NCBI GenBank assembly: GCA_016715995.1
Contig: JADJXF010000011.1
Location: forward strand, 248,001 to 312,000
Direction of reading: 5' to 3'
DNA length: 64,000 bases
Origin: Flavobacteriales bacterium
GTDB taxonomy: Bacteria; Bacteroidota; Bacteroidia; Flavobacteriales_F; PHOS-HE28
Part shown: positions 19,801-28,794 of the stretch, one piece after another
How positions within the stretch are numbered: position 1 is the stretch's first letter
Layout of the letters: every line of letters starts with the position of its first letter
Translations under genes and position numbers: made by a program
Notes under the pieces: model-generated
What the model was told of the DNA's origin: nothing
Seen by the model: the letters and a program-made list of their open reading frames with translations, nothing else
Database searches by the model: none

Positions 19801-22800
19801 CTCGATGACGCTGCCCCCGGCGCGCAAGCCGCTGGCGGCACGCTCACCTGCGATGTGACCAGCATCCAGCTGCAGGGCACCGGCACCATCTCTTCGACTG
19901 GACCGGCCCCGGTGGCTTCACCAGCAGCGATCAGAACCCCACGGTCTCGGTCGCTGGCACCTATAACCTCACCGTCACCGGTGACAATGGTTGCCAGAGC
20001 TTCGCTTCCGCTGAGGTGGAACTCGATGACGCTGCCCACGGCGCGCAAGCCGCTGGCGGCACGCTCACCTGCGATGTGACCAGCATCCAGCTGCAGGGCA
20101 CCGGCAACGGATCTCTTCGCATGGACCGGCCCCGGTGGCTTCACCAGCAACGATCAGAACCCCACGGTATCGGTCGCTGGCACCTACGACCTCACCGTCA
20201 CCGGCGCCAACGGTTGCCAGAGCTTCGCTTCCGCCGAGGTGGAACTCGATGACGATGCCCCCGGCGCGCAAGCCGCTGGCGGCACGCTCACCTGCGATGT
20301 GACCAGCATCCAGCTCCAGGGGCACCGGCAACGGATCCTTCGCCTGGACCGGCCCCGGTGGCTTCACCAGCAACGCATCAGAACCCCACGGTCTCGGTCG
20401 CTGGCACCTACGACCTCACCGTCACCGGCGCCAACGGTTGCCAGAGCTTCGCTTCCGCTGAGGTGGAACTCGATGACGCTGCCCCCGGCGCGCAAGCCGC
20501 TGGCGGCACGCTCACCTGCGATGTGACCAGCATCCAGCTGCAGGGCACCGGCAACGGATCCTTCGACTGGACCGGCCCCGGTGGCTTCACCAGCAGCGAT
20601 CAGAACCCCACGGTATCGGTCGCTGGCACCTACGACCTCACCGTCACCGGCGCCAACGGTTGCCAGAGCTTCGCTTCCGCTGAGGTGGAACTCGATGACG
20701 CTGCCCCCGGCGCGCAAGCCGCTGGCGGCACGCTCACCTGCGATGTGACCAGCATCCAGCTGCAGGGCACCGGCAACGATCCCTTGACTGGACCGGCCCC
20801 GGTGGCTTCACCAGCAGCGATCAGAACCCCACGGTCTCGGTCGCTGGCACCTATAACCTCACCGTCACCGGTGACAATGGTTGCCAGAGCTTCGCTTCCG
20901 CTGAGGTGGAACTCGATGACGCTGCCCCCGGCGCGCAAGCCGCTGGCGGCACGCTCACCTGCGATGTGACCAGCATCCAGCTGCAGGGCACCGGCAACGG
21001 ATCCTTCGACTGGACCGGCCCCGGTGGCTTCACCAGCAGCGATCAGAACCCCACGGTATCGGTCGCTGGCACCTACGACCTCACCGTCACCGGCGCCAAC
21101 GGTTGCCAGAGCTTCGCTTCCGCTGAGGTGGAACTCGATGACGCTGCCCCCGGCGCGCAAGCCGCTGGCGGCACGCTCACCTGCGATGTGACCAGCATCC
21201 AGCTGCAGGGCACCGGCAACGGATCCTTCGCATGGACCGGCCCCGGTGGCTTCACCAGCAACGATCAGAACCCCACGGTCTCCGTCGCGGGCACCTACGA
21301 CCTCACCGTCACCGGCGCCAACGGTTGCCAGAGCTTCGCTTCCGCTGAGGTGGAACTCGATGACGATGCCCCCGGCGCGCAAGCCGCTGGCGGCACGCTC
21401 ACCTGCGATGTGACCAGCATCCAGCTGCAGGGCACCGGCAACGGATCCTTCGCATGGACCGGCCCCGGTGGCTTCACCAGCAACGATCAGAACCCCACGG
21501 TCTCCGTCGCGGGCACCTACGACCTCACCGTCACCGGCGCCAACGGTTGCCAGAGCTTCGCGAGCGCCGAGGTGGAACTCGACAACGATGTGCCGCAAGC
21601 GAATGTCACGGCTACACTTGTCGGCTGCGAGGATGAACCGGCTCTGCTGTCCTTCACGAGCAACAGCGCGATAGCCCTCATCGAGTGGATCGGTCCCGGT
21701 GGTCTGGTATCGACGATGCCGACCGCCTCTACGAGCATACCTGGCGCGTACACGCTGATCCTCACAGGCCCCAATGGGTGCTCCAACGAGTTCAGCATCG
21801 AAGTGCAGCAGGACACGGATTGCGACAAGGACTGCGGCCCGATGATCATCAAGTGCCCCGCCGATGTGACGGTGCAATGCGCTGATGACTTCTCTCCGGA
21901 TGGCCTTGGCGGATGGGCTGAGTGGCGCGATAAGAAGAAAGAGGACTGCCCGGAAATCACCGGTGGTGGCTGGTACGATGAGTTCCTCAGCGTGTGTCCG
22001 TATGTGATCCGCCGCACCTGGTGGGCCGAGGATGAGTACGGCAACTATGAGACCTGCACGCAGTTCATCACGGTTATCGATGAGGTGGCACCCATCTTCT
22101 ACGATGTGCCAACGGACATCACGGTATCCTGCGACAGCGACATCGACGGCATCGAGATCCCGGCGGTGACCGCCTACGACGAATGCATGAAGGCCGAGGT
22201 GGAGGTGAAGCATGACGTAACGGTGCTGCCTGGCAAGTGCGCTGGCTCGTACTCGATCGTGCACACCTGGACCGCTGTGGACCAATGCGACAACGCCGGC
22301 ACCGCGACCTGGACCATCAATGTGCGCGACACTGAAGCGCCTGTGCTCACCTGCGACCTGGAGGATCTGGTGATCGAGTGCGATGAACTGCCCGAACCGG
22401 TGGAGTGCGAAGCAACCGACAACTGTGACTCCGATGTGGAGGTGACCGTGGAGGATGTCAAAGGCGACTACGGCAAGGATTGCAAGTACACGGTGACGCG
22501 CACCTACACGGCCACGGACGATTGCGGCAACTCAACGAGCGTGACGCAGAGCATAGTGATGTGGTGCCCGAAGAAGGACTGCGACAACTTCATCCTGGCG
22601 TCGAAGATGAGCGCGAGCGCCTCGCCGAACCCCTTCCGCGAGCAGAGCACCATCACCTTCACGGCAGCGGAGAGCGGCGTAGCGCAAGTGGTCATCACCG
22701 ATTTGATGGGCCGCCGCGTCGCCGAACTCTTCACCGGTCATGTCGAGAAGGATGTTCCCATGTCGCTGACCTTCCAGCCGACAGAGAAGAACGGCGGAAC

Positions 22801-22864
22801 CTTCCTCTACCGGATCCAACTGAACGGTCAGGAGACCATCGGCCGATTGATGGCCCAGCCTTGA
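13805..22864 (+). CDS. Giant T9SS-secreted adhesin-like protein with 20-copy repeat array, multiply frameshifted
   Basis: About 3020 residues if frames are joined. Signal peptide 1-29 (LCLAAIVPSSAQ); a DUF7948-type domain (about 55-275, IHFTENKGQFDSPVLF); SBBP-type beta-propeller repeats (about 358-728, each near YIGGNGDD/ITGQTSSTNFP); an Ig-like domain (QWQTSPDSLNWTDI); two SprB-like repeats (FQYLWSDGQTTE, YTYVWSTGAVGA); a 20-unit array (about 1117-2597); HYR-like domains (CPADVTVQC, DNAGTATWTINV); and a T9SS sorting domain (SASPNPFREQSTITF) at the end. One frame change is at a G run at 14614-14617; 14 more indels lie in the array, net +1. Domain order and an intact C-terminus argue it is one gene. 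Likely a surface adhesin or matrix protein. Confidence 0.85.
17155..21595 (+). repeat. 20 tandem 222-bp coding repeats
   Basis: Units start at 17155, 17377, 17598, 17821, 18044, 18266, 18489, 18711, 18931, 19153, 19376, 19597, 19819, 20040, 20263, 20487, 20709, 20930, 21152 and 21374. Each encodes a 74-residue Ig-like domain beginning GAQAAGGTLTCDVTSIQLQG. Units are nearly identical. An Ala-Ser pair is written gcgagc in units 1-10 and 20 but gcttcc in units 11-19, showing block amplification. Unit lengths vary from 220 to 224 bp through small indels. Confidence 0.95.
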
Positions 22865-22885
22865 TCGGCAACTTGAACAAAGCGC

Positions 22886-22911
22886 GAAGCCCTGGCGAAA
22901 GCCGGGGCTTC
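22886..22911 (+). terminator. Terminator after the adhesin
   Basis: GAAGCCC-t-GGC-GAAA-GCC-g-GGGCTTC forms a 10-bp stem with one internal T-G wobble and a GAAA tetraloop, 22 bp after the adhesin stop. Confidence 0.7.
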
Positions 22912-22928
22912 CTGCTTCCGGACCGTAC

Positions 22929-22936
22929 TAAGTTTG
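22929..22936 (+). promoter_or_regulatory. Promoter -7 element for rarA
   Basis: TAAGTTTG matches TAnnTTTG exactly and lies 14 bp before the rarA ATG. No clear TTG is found 19 nt upstream, so the -33 element is weak. The transcript would be almost leaderless. Confidence 0.45.
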
Positions 22937-22949
22937 AGCCTTCGCGCTC

Positions 22950-24230
22950 ATGGAATCAGCAGCACCGCTCGCCGAACGCATGCGGCCCCGCAGCCTCGGC
23001 GAGGTGGTGGGTCAGGATCACCTGATCGGTCCGGATGGCATACTGCGCAAGGCGCTGGCGGGTGGGATGCTGCCGAGCATGATTCTCTGGGGTCCGCCCG
23101 GTGTGGGCAAGACCACATTGGCACGCCTCATCGCCCAGGAACTGAAACGCCCGTTCCACACCCTCAGCGCCGTCAGCAGCGGCGTGAAGGACGTGCGCGA
23201 GGTGATTGAACAGGCGGGTGGCGGCGGGCTCTTCGCGCGCAGCGCCGTGCTCTTCATCGATGAGATTCATCGCTTCAGCAAGGCGCAGCAGGATTCACTT
23301 CTGGGCGCCGTGGAGAAGGGCACCATCACCCTCATCGGCGCAACGACGGAGAACCCCAGCTTCGAGGTGATCGGAGCGCTCCTCTCCCGCTGCCAGGTGT
23401 ATGTGCTGGAGCCTCTCGGCGCGGATGACCTGATCACCTTGGTGAAGCGCGCCATGGCGGAGGATGCGGAACTGAAGGAACGGCGGATCGTGCTGCAGGA
23501 GACCGGTGCGCTGCTGAGGGCCAGCGGCGGCGATGCGCGCCGTCTGCTCAACACCTTCGAGTTGAGCGTGAAGGCAGCCGGAGCGGATGAGGCGGTCATC
23601 ATCGACGCCCTAGTGCATCAAGTGGCCAAGACCACGGCGCGGTACGACAAGCAAGGTGAGCAGCATTACGACATCGTCAGCGCCTTCATCAAGAGCCTGC
23701 GCGGCAGCGATCCCAACGCGGCGGTATACTGGCTGGCCCGTATGGTCGAGGGCGGCGAGGACCCGCTCTTCATCGCCCGCCGCATGGTGATCCTGGCCAG
23801 CGAGGACATCGGCAACGCCAATCCGAACGCGCTTCTGATGGCCACCACCGCTATGCAGGCGGTGCAGATGATCGGCTGGCCCGAAGGCCGCATCATCCTT
23901 AGCCAGTGCGCCATATACCTGGCCTGCTCACCCAAGAGCAACGCGAGCTACATGGCCATCGGCGCGGCGCAGGCTGAAGTGAAACGGAGCGGTGATCTTC
24001 CGGTCCCACTGCATTTACGCAATGCACCCACGAAGCTGATGAAGGACTTGAGCTACGGACGCGACTACCGATACAGCCATGAAGGCGAGGGCAACTTCAT
24101 CGACCAGGAATTCCTACCGGAGGACCTGGCCGGCACCGTGCTGTACCATCCAGGAATGAACACGAAGGAACAGGAGCATGCGGAACTCATCGCCCGGATC
24201 TGGAAAGGGAAGTACCGTCCCGATGGCTGA
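22950..24230 (+). CDS. rarA: Replication-associated recombination protein RarA (MgsA), AAA+ ATPase
   Basis: A 426-residue AAA+ ATPase that acts at stalled replication forks. Motifs: Walker A GPPGVGKTT, Walker B LFIDEIHRFSKAQQD, sensor-1 GATTENPSFEV, and sensor-2 region GGDARRLLNTFE. The C-terminal tetramerisation domain has DPNAAVYWLARMVEGGEDP and RRMVILASEDIG, diagnostic of RarA rather than RuvB or clamp loaders. Length is normal. The gene ends 4 bp from the convergent membrane-protein stop. Confidence 0.95.
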   Translation: MESAAPLAERMRPRSLGEVVGQDHLIGPDGILRKALAGGMLPSMILWGPPGVGKTTLARLIAQELKRPFHTLSAVSSGVKDVREVIEQAGGGGLFARSAVLFIDEIHRFSKAQQDSLLGAVEKGTITLIGATTENPSFEVIGALLSRCQVYVLEPLGADDLITLVKRAMAEDAELKERRIVLQETGALLRASGGDARRLLNTFELSVKAAGADEAVIIDALVHQVAKTTARYDKQGEQHYDIVSAFIKSLRGSDPNAAVYWLARMVEGGEDPLFIARRMVILASEDIGNANPNALLMATTAMQAVQMIGWPEGRIILSQCAIYLACSPKSNASYMAIGAAQAEVKRSGDLPVPLHLRNAPTKLMKDLSYGRDYRYSHEGEGNFIDQEFLPEDLAGTVLYHPGMNTKEQEHAELIARIWKGKYRPDG

Positions 24231-24234
24231 GAAG

Positions 24235-24681
24235 TCAGTGGGACCGTTCCTGTTCCAGGAACCGCTGGTGCATGTCGTAGATGATGCCCAAGCTGACCAT
24301 CAGGCCGCCCAAAGCCTGCTCCACCATCTGCCAGAGTGCATCCACGAGCATGTGCATGGCGCCCCCTTTGGCGAAGCTCATGCCCAGCACGAAGATGAGG
24401 AGGTACACCACGAAGCCCATCACGGAACCGAGCAGCATGCTGGTCAAAGGGAACGCCTTCTTCAGCGATATCCACTCGTACTGCACCGCTTTGTGAACGC
24501 CTATGGTGAGCGCGAGACCCAGTATGAGATAGACCACCCCGGCCAATATGAGGTAAAGCGGCATGGGGATGCGCATCTCCTGAAGATCAGAGAGCACCTG
24601 GCCATGCCAGAGGTACGAAAGCCCGAACATGACCAGGCTCGAAAGCAGCCATGGCAATATGATGAAGCGTCTCAGGAGCAT
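24235..24681 (-). CDS. Small four-helix integral membrane protein, unknown function
   Basis: A 148-residue protein with four predicted membrane helices: about 8-25 (ILPWLLSSLVMFGLSYLW), 42-60 (LYLILAGVVYLILGLALTI), 80-103 (TSMLLGSVMGFVVYLLIFVLG) and 118-137 (ALWQMVEQALGGLMVSLGII). No signal peptide or family motif is recognised. A transporter role is not supported. It is convergent with rarA and divergent from the lipoprotein gene at 24768. Confidence 0.6.
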   Translation of the reverse strand: MLLRRFIILPWLLSSLVMFGLSYLWHGQVLSDLQEMRIPMPLYLILAGVVYLILGLALTIGVHKAVQYEWISLKKAFPLTSMLLGSVMGFVVYLLIFVLGMSFAKGGAMHMLVDALWQMVEQALGGLMVSLGIIYDMHQRFLEQERSH

Positions 24682-24767
24682 GCGCCTATCCGGGATGCAA
24701 GGTACACGCCTGACATGCCTCTGGGAATGACGCCCATCCCATCGAACCTGTACATTGCCTCCAACTC

Positions 24768-26368
24768 ATGAACGTGCGCCACCCACTGCCGGTTGCCTGT
24801 CTGCTGGCCCTCCTCCTGCTGGGTGGCTGCCAGAAAGAGAGTGACAAGGCCACATGGGATATTGACCTGCTCGTTCCGCTGGTCCGCACCAGCTTCACCT
24901 TGCGCGACCTGGTGGCGGATTCGCTGATCCAGACCGATGCGCAAGGCCAGGTGACGCTGGTGTATAACGGTGCCCTGTTCACCGTAGAGCTCGATACGCT
25001 ACTGAATGCGCCCGACACGAGCTTTGTATATCGTTACGCGCTGCCCATCGAGGGGCCGTTGAATTTCCCGGCCGGCATCAGCCTGTTCACCAAGCAGACC
25101 GCAGGAGTTCGACCTGAATGACCTGCAGCTACGCGAACTGAAACTACGGGAAGGAAGGTTGCAGCTGGAGGTGGTGAACATGGTGCAGAGCATGATGATC
25201 GGCCATCTCGAGCTGCCCGGAGCACAATTCGCTGATGGCAGTTCCACGCTCACCACCACTGTTCCCGCAGGTTCACCTTCGCAACCCGGGAACCTCCTCG
25301 GCGGTGCGCGACCTGAGCGGCGCCCAGTTCGACCTGCGCGGCCCGCTGTTCAACCGCGTGAACACGCTGCAGACCCTCGTTGGCGCGCAGCTCGACCCCA
25401 ATGGGCAAGGGGCCGACGTGACCAATCAGGACAGCCTGATCATCGCCACGCGCTACCTCGGCCTCGTGCCTTCTTATGCGCGCGGCTACTTCGGGCAGCG
25501 CACGGTGGAATCGGGACCGGACACCAACTCGATCGGGCTGTTCAATTCCATCGTCGCCGGGACCCTCGACCTGGACATTGCCACCCTGCGGCTGAATGTT
25601 ACCAATGGCTTCGGTGCGGACCTGCGCATACGGATGCAGCAGCTCACGGCCATCAATACGCGCACCGGGGCCACGGTCAGCCTCGAGCATTCCATCTTCC
25701 AGGGTCCCATCAACCTCAACCGCGCAATCAACACAGGAAGCGGATTCATCCCGAGCCTCTACACGCGGACCATCGACGCCGGCAACAGCAACATCGATCT
25801 CTTCCTCGAGAGCCTCGCGGACCGCATGGCCTATGAACTCGACCTGGAGCTCAACCCCTTGGGCGATATCAGCAACGGCAACGATTTCCTCTACTACGAG
25901 AGCGAACTGAAGGCCCGTCTGGAACTGGAGGTGCCACTGCGGCTCATCCTGAATGAGCTGACGCTGCAGACGGTGAGCGTGCCGGACCTGCCGGGCAGCG
26001 CCGACGGCCATGCATTACGCTCCGGCACTTTGCGCCTGTTCGCCACCAACGGTTTCCCGATGAGCGCCCGCCTGGAGCTTGAGCTCATCGATGCGGCCGG
26101 GCAGGTCGTGGCGGTGATCCCCGTGCAGGGCTCGGTGGCTCCGGGCGTGCTCGGCGCTGACGGCGTGGTGATGCAGCGGACCAACAGCACGCTCATCGCG
26201 ACGATTGATGCCGGTACGATGCACGAGTTGTACACCGGTGCCCGGATCCGCACGCGCGCGGCTTTCACCACCGTGGATCAGGCGCAGCACCTGCGCATCC
26301 TTGATAGCTACGCGATGGACCTGCAGATCACCCTGGAAGCGAATTATCTGGTGAATGGCGATCAATAG
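24768..26368 (+). CDS. Lipoprotein of unknown function, two apparent frameshifts
   Basis: It starts MNVRHPLPVACLLALLLLGG with lipobox LGGC, then a ~530-residue beta-rich mature protein. The frame shifts by +1 near 25098-25105 and again near 25265-25271. Both sites read CCGCAGG where removing one G to give CCCAGG restores the frame. Rejoined segments read continuously (QEFDLNDLQLREL ... VVNMVQSMMIGHLEL ... AVRDLSGAQFDLRG). The last, largest segment (about 25280-26368) is a repetitive beta-strand protein with no recognised family. The downstream outer-membrane gene overlaps its 3' end, so the pair probably forms one envelope module. Confidence 0.65.
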
Positions 26369-27610
26369 GTCCGCGATGCTTCCGGCGCTGCTCTGCTCGC
26401 CCTGGTTGCTCATTGCCCAGGCGCAGCCGACACCGACCCGCTTCGAACCATCACTGACAGGCATCAGCGAATGATCGCCGCGAACGATGTGGTGCTGCGG
26501 CTGGAGACCGCGTTCGACTACAACGCGAACACGCTGTTCAACGAGCTCCCCATCGGGCTCTGGCTCGGCAGCTACCTCGACCGCGACCTGCGCGGCCGCT
26601 CGCGCGATGCGCTACGGTCACGCAATTCCGTCGGCTATCTCCTCGATGCGCGCATCACCTACTACGGTCCGGGGCAGGGACGCTGGCGATCCGTCATCAG
26701 CATGGCGCACCACGAGCACTTGGGCCTGCGCTTCACCTCCGACCTCTTCAACCTGACCTTCTTCGGCAACGCGCCCTACGAAGGACGTCGCGCCGATCTG
26801 GGACCAGCGGGCTTCATGCACATGCGCTACCAGACGCTGGGATTCGGCGTGCAGGACACGCGGCGCAACAACATGGCCCGGGTCGACTTGGTCATCGGCC
26901 AAAGCCTGAGCGCCGCCGACATCCGGTGGGCCGATCTATACACGGGCATAGATGGCCGCGTGCTCCGCTCGAACATCCGCGGGACATACTCGATGAGCGA
27001 CACAGCATCGGACAGGCTCGGCACGATGAACGGATTCGGGCTCGCCTTCTCGGGCCGGTGGTCGGTGCCAATCTCGCGCAACCCACACGGCATAGCGGTA
27101 GAGCTTGAAGCGCAAGACCTTGGATTCAGCGGTTGGGGCTCGAAAAGCCAAAGGCTGGACCGCGACACGACGATCGCATTTGAGGGCATCACCGTGGCGA
27201 ACATCCTGGAACTGGATGAGGTGATCCTCGGTGAGGACGCGCTGCTTGATACCTTGGGATTGCGCTTCCGAACAACAGCGTTCACCACCTGGCTCCCCTT
27301 CCGCTTGAGCGCATTGGCCCGCGCCCCGCTCGGCGATGCCTGGACCTGCTCCATCAGTATTGACCAGCGCAACCTGCCTGGATACGTGCCTCAGATGGCA
27401 ATCCGAGGCGAGCGTTCATTCGGTGACGTCACGGATGTTGGAGTCGGCTTGGCCATGGGCGGCTTCGGCGGCCTGCGCATTGGCGCGGGCGTCACGCATG
27501 TGGTGCGGAATCGGCTACTGATCGCATTGTCCACGCCCCACCTTCCTGGATTATTCATGACGCGCACGCGCGGTGCTGGCGTCTCGTTCTCGGCCTCCAT
27601 CGCCCTCTGA
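26355..27610 (+). CDS. Outer-membrane barrel-like protein (DUF5723-like), one apparent frameshift
   Basis: An ATG at 26355 encodes a signal peptide (MLPALLCSPWLLIAQAQ) but the frame stops at 26472. The following open segment (26471-27610, about 379 residues, VLRLETAFDYNANTLFNELP onward) has no signal peptide of its own. One missing base beside GATC at 26473 would join them. The body has many amphipathic strands and resembles DUF5723-type outer-membrane proteins of Bacteroidota in layout; this resemblance is tentative. Its start overlaps the preceding lipoprotein gene by 14 bp. The stop overlaps an alternative SMR-gene start (TGATG). Confidence 0.55.
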
Positions 27611-27621
27611 TGGGAATCGAT

Positions 27622-27948
27622 ATGAACTGGCTCCTGCTGATCGTCGCCGGGCTCTTCGAAGTGGGCTTCACCACATGCTTGGGAAAGGCGCGTGAGGCCA
27701 GCGGCGCTGCGAGCACTTGGTGGCTGATTGGCTTCTTCGCCTGCCTCGCCATCAGCATGTTCCTTCTGTACCGTGCTGTTCAAACACTGCCCATCGGCAC
27801 GGCCTACGCGGTGTGGACGGGCATCGGCGCGGCGGGCACCGTTCTCGTTGGGATTCTGCTGTTCAAAGAGCCAGCGGACTTCTGGCGCATGCTTTTCCTC
27901 TTCACCTTGATTGCATCCATCGTCGGTTTGAAAGTCGTTACGCGTTGA
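27622..27948 (+). CDS. SMR family transporter, Gdx/SugE-like (guanidinium exporter type)
   Basis: A 108-residue, four-helix small multidrug resistance protein. It has the conserved membrane glutamate in MNWLLLIVAGLFEVGFTTCL and the helix-3 motif GTAYAVWTGIGAAGTVLVGI, which is the SugE/Gdx signature. Gdx proteins export guanidinium by proton antiport; some SMRs export quaternary ammonium compounds. The ATG at 27622 fits the family; an ATG at 27610 overlaps the previous stop and adds four residues. No guanidine riboswitch is present, because the gene follows directly on another CDS. Confidence 0.88.
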   Translation: MNWLLLIVAGLFEVGFTTCLGKAREASGAASTWWLIGFFACLAISMFLLYRAVQTLPIGTAYAVWTGIGAAGTVLVGILLFKEPADFWRMLFLFTLIASIVGLKVVTR

Positions 27949-27996
27949 TCATTCACGGGTATGGCACATGCATTCATTTGCATGCGAACATCCACC

Positions 27997-28794
27997 ATGA
28001 AGATCACCATCCTCGGCTGCGGCAACATGGGCACCGCCTATGCGCGCAGTTTCCGCAAGTACGGCCTGGTGAAGGCCGATGACCTTCAGCTTGTGATCCG
28101 CGGCGTGGCGCGCAGGGCGGAGTTGGAGCGCTTAGGCTCCGTGACCGATGCCATCGACGATAACATAGGACAGAGCGACCTGGTGATTGTGGCCGTGAAG
28201 CCGCAGGACTTCGCCACGATTGCGCCCGTGCTGGCCGCAATACTGAAGCCGGATCAAGTGGTGCTGTCCATCATGGCGGGGATCACGTTGAAGCGGCTGC
28301 GCGAGAACCTTCACCATGAGACTGTGGTGCGAGCCATGCCCAACGCACCGGCACAGATCGGCATGGGCATTACAGCGTACGCCACGGATGCCGAATTGAG
28401 CATGCGGCAGACACTGATGGTGGAGCAGCTGCTCAACTGCACCGGCCGCGCGATGCATCTCGCTGATGAGGCCCTGCTCGATCCCGTTACCGCGCTCAGC
28501 GGCAGCGGACCCGCCTACTTCTTCGAGATCGTGCGGACCATGATCTCCAGCGGCATCAAACTCGGCTTGGAGCCGCACGTGGCCAGCGCGCTGGTGAAGC
28601 AGACCATGCTCGGCAGCTACCATCTGATGGAGCACGCAGACCGCACGCCGGAAGAGCTTATCAAGGCCGTGATGAGCAAGGGAGGCACAACGGAGGCGGC
28701 GTTCAAGGTCTTTGCCCATGGGAGCTTCGCAGGTTTGGTGGACGGCGCCATCACAGCCGCAAGCAAAAGAGCAAGCGAGCTGTCGGGTTCCTGA
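27997..28794 (+). CDS. proC: Pyrroline-5-carboxylate reductase
   Basis: A 265-residue enzyme for the last step of proline synthesis, NAD(P)H reduction of pyrroline-5-carboxylate. It has N-terminal Rossmann motif ITILGCGNMGTAYA, VVAVKPQD, VVRAMPNAPAQIGMG, and C-terminal substrate site SGSGPAYFFEIVRTM with SKGGTTEAAFKVF. The ATG at 27997 places the dinucleotide motif at residue 5 as usual; the ATG at 27961 adds 12 unsupported residues. Its stop abuts the stop of the convergent PorE-like gene. Confidence 0.95.
   Translation: MKITILGCGNMGTAYARSFRKYGLVKADDLQLVIRGVARRAELERLGSVTDAIDDNIGQSDLVIVAVKPQDFATIAPVLAAILKPDQVVLSIMAGITLKRLRENLHHETVVRAMPNAPAQIGMGITAYATDAELSMRQTLMVEQLLNCTGRAMHLADEALLDPVTALSGSGPAYFFEIVRTMISSGIKLGLEPHVASALVKQTMLGSYHLMEHADRTPEELIKAVMSKGGTTEAAFKVFAHGSFAGLVDGAITAASKRASELSGS

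Noticed and set aside
17155..21595. Repeat array considered as a CRISPR locus
   Set aside because: Units are 222 bp without unique spacers and encode an Ig-like domain in a secreted protein; no cas genes are present.
20630..22285. 551-codon open frame on the minus strand
   Set aside because: It lies antisense to the adhesin repeats and C-terminus; its repeated peptide merely mirrors the 222-bp units, and it has no signal, family or start support.
27611..27621. Possible guanidine riboswitch before the SMR gene
   Set aside because: The SMR start follows the previous stop directly, leaving no space for an aptamer.
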